62,339 nucleotides of DNA from JAVBME01 sp031552765 (GCA_031552765.1 JAVBME010000001.1:1-62339); one strand, 5' to 3'; shown: positions 52,565 to 61,606, counted from the stretch's first letter. A program made the numbers and translations. The notes: generated by a model not told the origin, from the sequence alone.

Positions 52565-53968
52565 ATGTCAAAAAATCTTATCCGTGGATTGATAGTTATC
52601 GCCGTTGGCGTTATTTTATGGTTTATTCCCGTACCGCAAGGGCTCAAACCCCAAGCATGGCATCTGATGGCTATTTTTGTGGCAACAATACTGGGCTTTA
52701 TTTTGCAGCCAATGCCTATAGGCGCGGTAGCTTTGACATCAATAACCTTGACGGCATTTCTTGGCGTACTAAAACCCGGCGAAGTATTGTCCGGTTTCGG
52801 CAGTACGACAATTTGGCTGATCGTGGCGGCGTTTCTTTATGCCAAAGGGTTCATAAAAACCGGATTGGGCAAACGCATTGCCTATACTATGATCAAACTT
52901 TTTGGCGATAGCACTTTAAAACTCGGTTATACCTTCGTGATCAGCGACCTGATCATGAGCCCGGCGATGCCTTCAAATACGGCGCGTATCGGTGGTATTT
53001 TGTATCCGATAGTTCGCAGCTTAAGCTCCGCATTTGATTCGGAGCCGGATAAAAATCCCCGCCGTGTAGGTTCTTTCCTCATGACAACGGTTTACCAGTC
53101 TGATGCCGCGGTGTCGGCCATGTTTATGACTGCCATGACCGCAAACCCGATGATAGTTACTTTTGCCGCCAGTGCGGCCGGTATAAAACTTACTTGGGGC
53201 GGTTGGCTTATGGCCGCTGTCGTTCCCGGCTTAGTGTCGCTTATAGCCGTTCCGTATTTTCTTTACAAATTCTATCCGCCTGAACTGAAAGATACTCCTG
53301 AAGCCAAGGGCATTGCCACACAAGAATTAATCAAGATGGGCCCTGCCAGCGCGCAGGAAAAAATAGTCGCTATAGTTTTTGCCGGCGCTCTTGCGTTGTG
53401 GGCGAGTGCGCAATATACAGGCATAGACACGATGATCGTTGCCCTCTTGGGTGTCTGCATAATGCTGGCTACCAAAGCGCTGGACTGGAAAGATATTCTT
53501 GGTGAAACCGGAGCATGGGATACCATGATCTGGATGGGCAGCATCATCGCGCTTGCCAATCAGATGGTCAAATCGGGCTTTATCGGCTGGTTTGCCAAAA
53601 CTATGAGCGTTAGCGTTGCCGGCATATCTTGGCCTGTTGCTTTGTTAATCCTCGCCTTGGTGTACATGTATTCCCATTACGGGTTCGCCAGTTTGGTTGC
53701 CCATGTCGCCGCTATGTATGTAGCCTTCCTGACAGTCGCGATAGCAGCCGGAGCCCCGCCTTATCTTACTGTTTTGGTACTGGCTTTTGTCGCCAATCTT
53801 TGTATGTCGCTGACCCACTATGCGGCCGGTCCTGCGCCAATCTATTTTGGCGCCGGCTATGTCGAACAGGGTACATGGTGGAAACTCGGGTTTATGGTTT
53901 CAATAATAAATATGATTATTTGGGTTGGTCTGGGCGCCATTTGGTGGAAAGTCATCGGTCTTTGGTAA
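52565..53968 (+). CDS. DASS-family dicarboxylate carrier (CitT/SLC13-like)
   Basis: A 467-residue polytopic membrane protein of the divalent-anion:Na+ symporter/exchanger family. Visible: AFLYAKGFIKTGLGKRIAY, the first SNT motif in MPSNTARIGGILYPI, and the second-half LTHYAAGPAPIYFGAGYVEQGTWWKLGF. The CitT/YflS branch exchanges or imports C4-C6 di- and tricarboxylates. Position between the aconitase-like subunits and glutamate mutase suggests that a carboxylate such as mesaconate, citramalate or 2-oxoglutarate enters here, or that succinate leaves (inference). ATG 52565 follows GAGGAG by 7 bp; upstream ATGs at 52535 and 52559 do not fit. Confidence 0.88.
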   Translation: MSKNLIRGLIVIAVGVILWFIPVPQGLKPQAWHLMAIFVATILGFILQPMPIGAVALTSITLTAFLGVLKPGEVLSGFGSTTIWLIVAAFLYAKGFIKTGLGKRIAYTMIKLFGDSTLKLGYTFVISDLIMSPAMPSNTARIGGILYPIVRSLSSAFDSEPDKNPRRVGSFLMTTVYQSDAAVSAMFMTAMTANPMIVTFAASAAGIKLTWGGWLMAAVVPGLVSLIAVPYFLYKFYPPELKDTPEAKGIATQELIKMGPASAQEKIVAIVFAGALALWASAQYTGIDTMIVALLGVCIMLATKALDWKDILGETGAWDTMIWMGSIIALANQMVKSGFIGWFAKTMSVSVAGISWPVALLILALVYMYSHYGFASLVAHVAAMYVAFLTVAIAAGAPPYLTVLVLAFVANLCMSLTHYAAGPAPIYFGAGYVEQGTWWKLGFMVSIINMIIWVGLGAIWWKVIGLW

Positions 53969-53979
53969 TAATAATCAAA

Positions 53980-54015
53980 TCTCTGTCCTGAGAAAATATT
54001 TTCCCAGGGCAGAGA
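53980..54015 (+). other. Hairpin between carrier and glmS
   Basis: TCTCTGTCCTG (53980-53990) pairs imperfectly with CAGGGCAGAGA (54005-54015) around an AT-rich loop. No T-tract follows. It may be an RNA processing or protecting structure that divides expression of the carrier from that of the mutase genes. Confidence 0.55.
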
Positions 54016-54054
54016 CCATTATAAAACTGTTCAAAGAAAGGATCTTTTGAAAAG

Positions 54055-54480
54055 ATGGAAAGCAATAAAACAAAAATCATTTTGGGTGTTATCGGCGCAG
54101 ACTGCCATGCTGTAGGCAATAGAATACTGGACCATTCAATATCCAAAGCCGGTTTTGACGTTGTTAACCTCGGCGTTCTGGTACCGCAGGAAGAAATGGT
54201 CAACGCAGCCATTGAAACAGATGCCAAGGCCATTTTGGTCGCATCGCTTTATGGGCATGGAGAAATAGACGCGCGTGGACTGCGGGAACGCTGCGTTGAA
54301 GCCGGCCTTGATAAGATACTGCTGTATATCGGCGGCAATCTTGTAGTAGGTAAAACGGACTTCGCTTCTGTCGAAGAAAAGTTTTTAAAGATGGGTTTTG
54401 ATCGGGTCTATGCACCGGGAACGCTTCCCGATGTAGTTATAAATGATTTAAAAGAGGATTTGCAAGTACGGGGGAATTAG
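54055..54480 (+). CDS. glmS: Glutamate mutase, sigma (B12-binding) subunit
   Basis: A 141-residue cobalamin-binding subunit of glutamate mutase (methylaspartate mutase), which interconverts L-glutamate and (2S,3S)-3-methylaspartate with adenosylcobalamin. The DxHxxG motif is D16-x-H18-x-x-G21 in GVIGADCHAVGNRILDH. SLYGHGEIDARGLRE, IGGNLVVGK and FDRVYAPGT follow, as in clostridial GlmS/MutS. The length is typical (137-140). It precedes glmL by 1 bp, glmE by 1.4 kb. Confidence 0.97.
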   Translation: MESNKTKIILGVIGADCHAVGNRILDHSISKAGFDVVNLGVLVPQEEMVNAAIETDAKAILVASLYGHGEIDARGLRERCVEAGLDKILLYIGGNLVVGKTDFASVEEKFLKMGFDRVYAPGTLPDVVINDLKEDLQVRGN

Positions 54481-54481
54481 T

Positions 54482-55888
54482 ATGAGCAAAGTGCTCCTGA
54501 TTGATTTTGGCAGCACATACACGAAAGTTGTTGCGGTAGATCTTGAAAAAGAAGAGATACTAGGTACTGCCAATGGTTGGACAACTGTGGAAACAAATAT
54601 TATGGACGGTTTGCAACAGGCACTGGAGCAACTTTTTGCCCCAACCGGCCAGATGGAGTTCAGCCGGGTGCTTGGCTGTTCAAGCGCAGCCGGCGGGTTG
54701 AAAATGATCGCTATCGGCCTGGTGCCTGAACTTACGGCAGAAGCCGCAAAAAGAGCGGCGCTTGGCGCCGGTGCAAAAGTACTCGGCGTTTATTGCCATG
54801 AATTAAGTGAATATGAAATAAGTGAAATCGAGGAACTAAAACCTGATATCATCCTTCTGGCAGGCGGAACTAATGGCGGCAACAAAAATGTAATATTGCA
54901 CAACGCCAAAATGTTGACCACGCTCAATGCCGACGTACCGGTGGTTGTTGCCGGAAATAAGTCTGTAGCGCCAGAAGTTGTTAAACTTCTTTCGGAAAAC
55001 AAGAGTCAGGTTTACCATACTGAAAATGTCATGCCAAAGCTCAACGATTTGAATATCGATCCTGCTAGAGCGGTAATAAGAGACATTTTTCTTAAAAAGA
55101 TAACCGAGGCAAAAGGCTTGAACAAAGCAAATGAATTTGTTGATCGCTTGGTCATGCCGACCCCCGCAGCTGTGCTGAAAGCGGTAGAAATCCTTGGCAA
55201 GGGGACAAATAACGAGGCCGGTTTGGGTGATCTGGTTGCGGTAGATATTGGCGGCGCAACGACTGATATTTATTCAGTCGGTAAAGGCGAACCGACAAGA
55301 GGCGGTGTAGCCTGGCGTGGTTTGAAAGAACCTTTTGCTAAGCGTACAGTGGAAGGTGATCTGGGGATGCGCTATAGCGCCATAGCCTTGGTCAAAGCAG
55401 CAAGTGTTCAGGAAATTGCGGGATATCTGCAGGAATCTTTTTCCGACAGAGCAGAAGCCGAACAGGCGATATTAGATTATACCGACAAAGTTGCCCAAAA
55501 AACAGACTATATACCGCAGACACAAAGAGAAAAACAACTTGAAGTAGCTATGGCAAAAGCTTGCACAAAGATCGGCCTTGACCGTCATGCCGGCTACCTG
55601 GAAACATATTATGCGCCACAGGGAGAAGCTCTAATGCAGTTCGGCAAAGACCTTACCGCTGTGCCGTCTGTTATCGGCACAGGAGGGGTTGTCATACGAA
55701 GCCAGGCGCCTGAAAAGATCCTGTCAGGAGCTTTTTTTGAAAACGCGAACCCCATGATACTCAAACCTGTAAAGCCGGCAGTTTATATAGATGAACTTTA
55801 TATCATGGCTTCAATGGGACTTTTAGCTGAGGAATATCCTGATATAGCGTTGCGTATCATGAAAAAATATGTTGTGCGGAGGAATTAG
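54482..55888 (+). CDS. glmL: Glutamate mutase accessory protein (MutL/GlmL, ASKHA family)
   Basis: A 468-residue protein found between the S and E subunits in clostridial glutamate mutase operons. An ASKHA ATPase fold is seen: LLIDFGSTYTKVVAVD (phosphate 1), LLAGGTNGG, and VAVDIGGATTDIYSV (phosphate 2) with VIGTGGVVIRS. It is thought to act as a chaperone or reactivating factor for the B12 enzyme (family knowledge, not proven). It overlaps closely: 1 bp after glmS, and 2 bp before the GTG of glmE. Confidence 0.93.
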   Translation: MSKVLLIDFGSTYTKVVAVDLEKEEILGTANGWTTVETNIMDGLQQALEQLFAPTGQMEFSRVLGCSSAAGGLKMIAIGLVPELTAEAAKRAALGAGAKVLGVYCHELSEYEISEIEELKPDIILLAGGTNGGNKNVILHNAKMLTTLNADVPVVVAGNKSVAPEVVKLLSENKSQVYHTENVMPKLNDLNIDPARAVIRDIFLKKITEAKGLNKANEFVDRLVMPTPAAVLKAVEILGKGTNNEAGLGDLVAVDIGGATTDIYSVGKGEPTRGGVAWRGLKEPFAKRTVEGDLGMRYSAIALVKAASVQEIAGYLQESFSDRAEAEQAILDYTDKVAQKTDYIPQTQREKQLEVAMAKACTKIGLDRHAGYLETYYAPQGEALMQFGKDLTAVPSVIGTGGVVIRSQAPEKILSGAFFENANPMILKPVKPAVYIDELYIMASMGLLAEEYPDIALRIMKKYVVRRN

Positions 55889-55890
55889 AA

Positions 55891-57339
55891 GTGGAACTGA
55901 AAAACAAAAAATGGAGTGAAGATAAATTTTTTGAACTCAGAAAAGAAGTTCTTAGACAATGGCCTACCGGCAAAGATGTCGATCTAGAAGAAAGCATAAA
56001 GTATCAAAAAAACATCCCTGACTCCATACGCTTTTCCAAGCGCCTAGAAACCGCCAAAAAACAGGGTGCCACCCTCACCCAGCCTAGGGCGGGCGTTGCT
56101 TTGATAGATAAACACGTCGAACTTTTGAATTTTTTGTTCAACGAAGGGGAAGCAGACCTTTTGCCAACCACCATAGACAGCTATACAAGGCAAAACCAGT
56201 ATAAAGAAGCCGAAAAAGGCATAGAAGAGAGCAAATCCGCCGGCAGATCTCTGCTTAACGGCTTCCCGGGAGTGAATCATGGTGTATCCGGCTGTCGCAA
56301 TGTTGTGGAAAATGTCCGAGCACCGCTGCAAGTACGCCACGGCACCCCCGACGGCCGACTTCTTTCGGAAATCGCTTTTGCCGGTGGGTTTACCGCTTAC
56401 GAAGGCGGCGGTATATCTTATAATATCCCCTATGCCAAAAAAGTATCTTTAGAGCAGACAATTTATGACTGGCAGTACTGCGACAGGCTGGCCGGATATT
56501 ATGCAGAGCATGGCATTGAGCTGAACCGGGAGCCTTTTGGTCCCCTCACCGGCACGCTTGTACCGCCCTCCATCTCCAACGCCATTGCCATTATAGAAGG
56601 ATTGCTGGCTGCCGAACAAGGCGTCAAAAGTATTACCGTAGGCTATGGCCAATGTGGTAATCTTGTCCAGGATGTCGCGGCAATATCTGCGTTAAAAGAA
56701 ATGTGCGAAGAATATTTTAAAACTTACGGTTTTGAAAAATGCGTGGTAACAACGGCATTGCATCAGTGGATGGGCGGTTTCCCCCAGGATGAAGCCAAAT
56801 CTTTTGCCGTTATATCTTGGGGAGCTGTTACAGCTGCTTTTTCAGGAGTTACCAAGGTAATAACCAAAACTCCTCATGAAGCCCTTGGCATACCGACAAA
56901 AGAGGCCAATGCGCAGGGTCTTAGAGCTACTAAACAAATGCTGAGCATGCTTAAAGACCAAAAAATGCCACAATCTAAAGAACTGGAAGAGGAAGTCAGG
57001 ATTATTAAACTCGAGACGCGTTGTATATTAGACAAAGTGCTGGAGCTGGGTAAAGGGGACTTTGCCGTAGGTTCTGTCAAAGCGTTTGAATCAGGTGTCC
57101 TTGATGTTCCTTTTTCACCAAGCAGATACACACAAAACGCTATGTTCCCCGCCCGGGATAACGAAGGGGCAGTAAGGTTCATGGAGATAGGCAATTTGCC
57201 GTTTAATAAGGAAATACTTGATTTCCACAAAGAAAAACTTTTGGCACGCGGCAAATTTGAGGGCAGGGAGCCAAGCTTCCAGATGACTATAGACGATGTA
57301 TATTCAATTTCCAAAGGCTCCTTAGTGGGGCGTCCGTGA
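55891..57339 (+). CDS. glmE: Glutamate mutase, epsilon (catalytic) subunit
   Basis: A 482-residue TIM-barrel subunit. Sequence from the start MELKNKKW, with RQWPTGKDVDLEE, QPRAGVALIDKHVELL, LLNGFPGVNHGV, RHGTPDGRLLSEI, NREPFGPLTGTLVPPS, and HQWMGGFPQDEAK matches what I recall of the clostridial epsilon subunit, at nearly the same length (483). Together with GlmS it does the radical rearrangement. GTG start with GGAGG 8 bp upstream. The cluster has no methylaspartate ammonia-lyase within this window, so methylaspartate is used in another way or the enzyme is elsewhere. Confidence 0.97.
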   Translation: MELKNKKWSEDKFFELRKEVLRQWPTGKDVDLEESIKYQKNIPDSIRFSKRLETAKKQGATLTQPRAGVALIDKHVELLNFLFNEGEADLLPTTIDSYTRQNQYKEAEKGIEESKSAGRSLLNGFPGVNHGVSGCRNVVENVRAPLQVRHGTPDGRLLSEIAFAGGFTAYEGGGISYNIPYAKKVSLEQTIYDWQYCDRLAGYYAEHGIELNREPFGPLTGTLVPPSISNAIAIIEGLLAAEQGVKSITVGYGQCGNLVQDVAAISALKEMCEEYFKTYGFEKCVVTTALHQWMGGFPQDEAKSFAVISWGAVTAAFSGVTKVITKTPHEALGIPTKEANAQGLRATKQMLSMLKDQKMPQSKELEEEVRIIKLETRCILDKVLELGKGDFAVGSVKAFESGVLDVPFSPSRYTQNAMFPARDNEGAVRFMEIGNLPFNKEILDFHKEKLLARGKFEGREPSFQMTIDDVYSISKGSLVGRP

Positions 57340-57369
57340 TAGAAAAACTAAAAAGGAAGTGTCAGGAAA

Positions 57370-57552
57370 ATGAGCCTAAAAGTAATTGAAGTGCGCTGTA
57401 AAGGCTGTGGGATATGTGTGGAGTTTTGCCCTAAAAAAGTACTCGGCGTCAATGAAATAGAAAAAATCCAAGTAAATAAACCTGAAGACTGCATCAGTTG
57501 CGGACAGTGTGAGCTGCGTTGCCCGGATTACGCAATCTTTGTAGAAAAATAA
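57370..57552 (+). CDS. korD: 2-oxoacid:ferredoxin oxidoreductase, ferredoxin-like delta subunit
   Basis: A 60-residue 2[4Fe-4S] ferredoxin-like subunit. CKGCGICVEFCPKK and CISCGQCELRCPDYAI are two complete CxxCxxCxxxCP sets. Length and position before korA match KorD/VorD in anaerobes. It passes electrons to ferredoxin. 30 bp after glmE; aggaagtgtcagg precedes the ATG. Confidence 0.92.
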   Translation: MSLKVIEVRCKGCGICVEFCPKKVLGVNEIEKIQVNKPEDCISCGQCELRCPDYAIFVEK

Positions 57553-57578
57553 CAGAGCAAACAGAGGGAGTGAAGCAA

Positions 57579-58718
57579 GTGGGGAAAATAAGCTTAATGC
57601 AAGGCAACAAAGCGGTTGCCGAAGGCGCAATTGCAGCAGGGGTAAAATTTTTCGGCGGTTATCCCATAACGCCGTCAACGGAAATAGCAGAAGAGCTGGC
57701 GGCATTACTGCCTACAGTTGGCGGTTCTTTTATACAGATGGAAGATGAAATAGCCGGTATCGGCGTAGTGATCGGCGCCTCTTTAACAGGAAAAAAAGTA
57801 ATGACGGCAACAAGCGGCCCCGGTTTTTCCCTGAAACAAGAACTGATTGGCTATGCCGTATTGGCCGAAGTGCCCATGGTTATAGTCAATGTACAGCGTG
57901 TTGGCCCTTCGACCGGTCAACCGACCTCGCCGTCCCAGGGTGACATCATGCAGGCGCGTTGGGGTACACACGGTGACCACCCTATCATTGCCTTAACGCC
58001 GGCCAGCGTTCCTGAATGTTTCAGCCTAACCGTCAGAGCATATGAACTATCCGAGAAATACCGTATTCCGGTACTGCTCATGCTGGATGAAGTAATAGGG
58101 CATATGCGTGAAAAAATAGAGCTGCCGGATTACAGCACAATAAAACAGCCCCAGCGTAAACTGCCAGCTGTTCCTCCAGCCGAGTACAGGGCATATGACG
58201 CCTCAGCTACCGATCTTGTACCGGCAATGGCTCCCTTTGGCAGCGGTTACCGCTGGCACATTACCGGCCTTATTCATGACGAATACGGATTTCCCAACGG
58301 TTCGTCCAACGCCACACAGACTTCGATGGACAGGCTGTTCGCTAAAATAAACAACAACCTTGAAGACATCATTCAGGTTGATGAATATAAGCTTGCCGAT
58401 GCGGATATTGTCATAGTCGCTTATGGCGGCAGCGCCCGCACCGCTTATGCGACAGTGGAGCTGGCAAGGGCAAAAGGCCTTAAGGTAGGACTCCTCCGCC
58501 CTGTCACCATATGGCCTTTCGCTGAAAAGCAGATACGTGACTTAGCCGCCCAAGTAAAGCACATCGTAGTGGCGGAAATGAATATGGGTCAATATGTTCT
58601 TGAGGTTGAAAGAGCGGTAGCGGGAAAATGCCCGGTCACTTTACATGCGAAATACAACAACGAAGCAATAACGCCTGCCGAGTTGTTAAATACTGTTATT
58701 GATCTGGGGGGTAAATAA
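57579..58718 (+). CDS. korA: 2-oxoacid:ferredoxin oxidoreductase, alpha subunit
   Basis: A 379-residue alpha subunit. MQGNKAVAEGAIAAGVKFFGGYPITPSTEIAE is the typical KorA start (PITPST), then ATSGPGFSLKQELIGYA and QRVGPSTGQPTSPSQGD. It combines with KorB (TPP) and KorC to oxidise a 2-oxoacid plus CoA to acyl-CoA, CO2 and reduced ferredoxin. 2-Oxoglutarate is the usual substrate for this four-gene form, but 2-oxobutyrate or branched acids are possible. The GTG at 57579 is chosen: GAGGGAG lies 8 bp before it, while an upstream ATG (57519) overlaps korD. Confidence 0.93.
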   Translation: MGKISLMQGNKAVAEGAIAAGVKFFGGYPITPSTEIAEELAALLPTVGGSFIQMEDEIAGIGVVIGASLTGKKVMTATSGPGFSLKQELIGYAVLAEVPMVIVNVQRVGPSTGQPTSPSQGDIMQARWGTHGDHPIIALTPASVPECFSLTVRAYELSEKYRIPVLLMLDEVIGHMREKIELPDYSTIKQPQRKLPAVPPAEYRAYDASATDLVPAMAPFGSGYRWHITGLIHDEYGFPNGSSNATQTSMDRLFAKINNNLEDIIQVDEYKLADADIVIVAYGGSARTAYATVELARAKGLKVGLLRPVTIWPFAEKQIRDLAAQVKHIVVAEMNMGQYVLEVERAVAGKCPVTLHAKYNNEAITPAELLNTVIDLGGK

Positions 58719-58720
58719 AC

Positions 58721-59548
58721 ATGGGTATGGAACAACTTATAGAACAATATTTCCGTCCTGGCAGATTGCCGCATATTTGGTGTCCCGGCTGCAGTAACGG
58801 TATCGTCACCGGTGCGATCGTCAAAGCGATAGACAAAATCGGCCTCGGTAAAGACGAAACAACTATAGTCTCTGGTATCGGCTGTTCCAGCCGCGCTCCC
58901 GGCTATCTGGATTTCAATACCGTACACAGCGCGCACGGCCGGGCCTTACCTTTTGCCACGGGCATCAAACTTGCCAAACCCGATATGAAAGTCATCGTAG
59001 TTACAGGCGACGGCGATTGTACGGCTATAGGCGGCAATCATTTGATACATGCGGCAAGAAGAAACATCGATCTGACCGTTATAGTATTTAACAATAATAT
59101 CTACGGCATGACGGGAGGCCAGTACTCTCCTCTTACACCGACACATTCCAAAGCCTCCACCGCACCTTACCGGACAGTAGATCCGGCCTTCGACCTTCCT
59201 GCGCTGGCCAAGGGTGCCGGGGCGACTTTTGTCGCCAGGGGCACGGCTTTTCATGTGCAGCAACTGTCAGATATTATTGTCCAGGGCATTCAGCATAAAG
59301 GATTCAGCATCGTAGAGGCGATATGCTGCTGCCCAATCTCTTACGGCAGGCAAAACAAACTTGGCGATGCACCGGCCATGATGAAATGGCAGAAAGAACA
59401 CGCCGTACCTATAACGGCCTGGGATAGCCTTGATGAAGAAAAGAGGAAAGGCAAATTCCCAATAGGTGTCTTATATAAAGCGGAATGCCCGGAATATACT
59501 GAAGAATACGCTAAAATAATTCAGGCAGCGCAAAAGGGGGGCAACTGA
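58721..59548 (+). CDS. korB: 2-oxoacid:ferredoxin oxidoreductase, beta (TPP) subunit
   Basis: A 275-residue beta subunit. WCPGCSNGIVTGAIVKAI is the usual N-terminal CPGC motif, GIGCSSR follows, and GDGDCTAIGGNHLIHAARRNIDLTVIVFNNNIYGMTGGQ contains the TPP/Mg motif (GDGD...NN). It binds TPP and performs the decarboxylation. 2 bp after korA, 1 bp before korC, so translation is tightly coupled. Confidence 0.95.
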   Translation: MGMEQLIEQYFRPGRLPHIWCPGCSNGIVTGAIVKAIDKIGLGKDETTIVSGIGCSSRAPGYLDFNTVHSAHGRALPFATGIKLAKPDMKVIVVTGDGDCTAIGGNHLIHAARRNIDLTVIVFNNNIYGMTGGQYSPLTPTHSKASTAPYRTVDPAFDLPALAKGAGATFVARGTAFHVQQLSDIIVQGIQHKGFSIVEAICCCPISYGRQNKLGDAPAMMKWQKEHAVPITAWDSLDEEKRKGKFPIGVLYKAECPEYTEEYAKIIQAAQKGGN

Positions 59549-59549
59549 C

Positions 59550-60077
59550 ATGCAACAAATAAGACTATCAGGAACCGGCGGTCAGGGGCTGATCCTGGCT
59601 GGTATAATTCTGGCCGAAGCCGCCCTTTTGGACAACAAACTGGCTATCCAGTCACAGTCATACGGACCGGAGGCTAGAGGTGGTTCTTCCAAATCCGAAG
59701 TTCTCATAGACAATGAGCCTATCTACTATCCCAAGATAACAGTACCTGACGTGGTGCTGGCTATGAGCCAGGAGGCCTGCAACAAATACACTACCGACAT
59801 GGGAAGTGAAGGCATATTAATTACCGACAAACTGTTTGTACAAAAGCTGCCTGCAACAAAATACAAAGGGAGTTACCAGTTGCCTATTACCCATACTGCC
59901 AAGGAGGATCTGGGTAAAGCCCTATTTGCCAATATTATTGCTTTGGGCGCACTTGTCAGTATAACTAAATGTGTAACACTTGAATCGCTGACAAAAGCTG
60001 TACTCAGCCGTGTGCCGAAAGGAACCGAAGAGTTGAATGAAAAAGCCATCAAACTGGGCTATTCCTTGGTCGGTTAA
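59550..60077 (+). CDS. korC: 2-oxoacid:ferredoxin oxidoreductase, gamma subunit
   Basis: A 175-residue gamma subunit with GTGGQGLILAGIILAEAALL and QSQSYGPEARGGSSKSEV, the two motifs that define this subunit (contacts CoA). Ends the kor group. A 227-bp gap to the aminotransferase gene follows; no terminator hairpin is clear there, and a weak TTGACG-17-GATAAA pair near 60181 might be a second promoter. Confidence 0.94.
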   Translation: MQQIRLSGTGGQGLILAGIILAEAALLDNKLAIQSQSYGPEARGGSSKSEVLIDNEPIYYPKITVPDVVLAMSQEACNKYTTDMGSEGILITDKLFVQKLPATKYKGSYQLPITHTAKEDLGKALFANIIALGALVSITKCVTLESLTKAVLSRVPKGTEELNEKAIKLGYSLVG

Positions 60078-60304
60078 GGCAACCCGGCTAAAGATATCTT
60101 TCAAAGACACACAGTTCAAGCAGATTTTCACTTAATGAATTCCAATATTGTTTTTTGCATATATGAGAGTGTGTAGATGGTTGACGATTATAAAGACATC
60201 ATTGATAAAAGATGCAGATACAAAAGAAATTGGTTCTAATACCCCGGAAAGGTTGACCGAAGCCGGTAAATTTTCGCAAGAACGTTGTTTTAGGAGGATA
60301 ATAT

Positions 60305-61549
60305 ATGGGATACAATATCGTTGCCCAGCATGCCAGAAACAAGGCGGCCAAAGATAAAGTTTTTGCCGCCAGTGACGCGGCTAATAAAGCAGGCGAGAAA
60401 TACGGAAAAGACTATGTGGTCAATGCCACATTAGGCGCCATATATGACGATGATGGGCAATTAAGCTGCTTGCCCACTGTAGAAAAAGTCTTCCGCGCCC
60501 TTCCTACCGTGGATTTGGTGCAGTATGCCAGTATAGCAGGTCTGCCGGATTTTCTCGATGCGGTAATTGATGAAGCCTGCGGCAAAGCGAGACCTGAAGG
60601 ATATATCGAGGCGATTGCAACGGCCGGCGGTACCGGAGGCCTCCACCATACAGTCTGGAATTACACCAGCGAGGGAGATAGAGTACTTACTTCCGACTGG
60701 TGCTGGGGCGCCTACGCGTCTATCTGCAAAGATATGCTGCGCGTTTTGGAAACTTATGAAATGTTTGATGCGAACAAAAAATACAATATTAAAGCGCTGG
60801 ACGCCAAAATACGTGAACTTGCGGCCAAGCAGGACAATGTGGTAGTTATTATCAATACCCCCGCGCACAACCCTGTCGGTTACACGGTGACGAATGAAGA
60901 GTGGGACGATATTTTAGCAAGAATGCAAGATATCATTAGAGAAACAGGCAAAAATATAGTTTTGTTTGTCGATTTGGCTTACCTAGATTATGCCGGCGAA
61001 CGTGAAGAGGTAAGAAGCTTTATAAAGAAATTTGAGAATCTTCCTAAAGAATTATTAATAATTTTGGGTTACAGCATGTCCAAAGGATTTACGTTTTATG
61101 GACAAAGAACCGGTGCGATGATTGGCATATCTTCCGACGCAGGCGTTATAGCAGAATTTAAAGAAACAAATACATTTACTTCGCGCGCGACCTGGTCAAA
61201 CATCAATAGGCCTTGCATGAAAACACTGGCCAATATATGTAAAGACCACGCATTGTTGGCTGCCGTAAGCAAGGAACGGGATACCCTTTATCAAATGATA
61301 AAGGCCCGGGCTGATATTTTTGCTAAAGAGGCGAAAGAAGTCGGGCTGAATATGTTGCCTTACATAGCAGGTTTCTTTATCACCATGGACAGCAAAGACC
61401 CTGATGCGGTATGCGAAAAATTGAAAGAAGACAATGTCTTTGCCGTGCCTTTGGCCAAAGGTGTCAGAATAGCTGTTTGTTCGATACCTTTAAAACAGAT
61501 GAACGGATTGGCTGCCAAGGTTAAAAAAGCTTTTGATACAGTAGGATGA
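60305..61549 (+). CDS. Aspartate/aromatic-type aminotransferase (fold-type I, subgroup I-alpha)
   Basis: A 414-residue PLP aminotransferase. VNATLGAIYDDDGQLSCLPTVEKV and ATAGGTGGLHHT (the GTG after the active-site entrance) are typical of the AspC/TyrB (I-alpha) group. The PLP lysine is in YSMSKGFTFYGQRTG, as SxSKnxxxYGxRxG. The late GVRIAVCSIP holds an arginine like the carboxylate-binding R386 of AspC. PAHNPVG has the conserved asparagine. Being an aspartate-type enzyme, it could act on 3-methylaspartate or on glutamate (inference). AGGAGG precedes the ATG. It ends the cluster just before the right repeat. Confidence 0.82.
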   Translation: MGYNIVAQHARNKAAKDKVFAASDAANKAGEKYGKDYVVNATLGAIYDDDGQLSCLPTVEKVFRALPTVDLVQYASIAGLPDFLDAVIDEACGKARPEGYIEAIATAGGTGGLHHTVWNYTSEGDRVLTSDWCWGAYASICKDMLRVLETYEMFDANKKYNIKALDAKIRELAAKQDNVVVIINTPAHNPVGYTVTNEEWDDILARMQDIIRETGKNIVLFVDLAYLDYAGEREEVRSFIKKFENLPKELLIILGYSMSKGFTFYGQRTGAMIGISSDAGVIAEFKETNTFTSRATWSNINRPCMKTLANICKDHALLAAVSKERDTLYQMIKARADIFAKEAKEVGLNMLPYIAGFFITMDSKDPDAVCEKLKEDNVFAVPLAKGVRIAVCSIPLKQMNGLAAKVKKAFDTVG

Positions 61550-61606
61550 TAAATTGGAAGGTAACGCCGCCGTGTATGTGATGGGGCAGGTGCTATCCCT
61601 GCCGGT

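Noticed and set aside
54055..57339. Methylmalonyl-CoA mutase or 2-methyleneglutarate mutase instead of glutamate mutase
   Set aside because: The separate small B12 subunit, the MutL-like gene between subunits and the epsilon-subunit motifs are specific to glutamate mutase.
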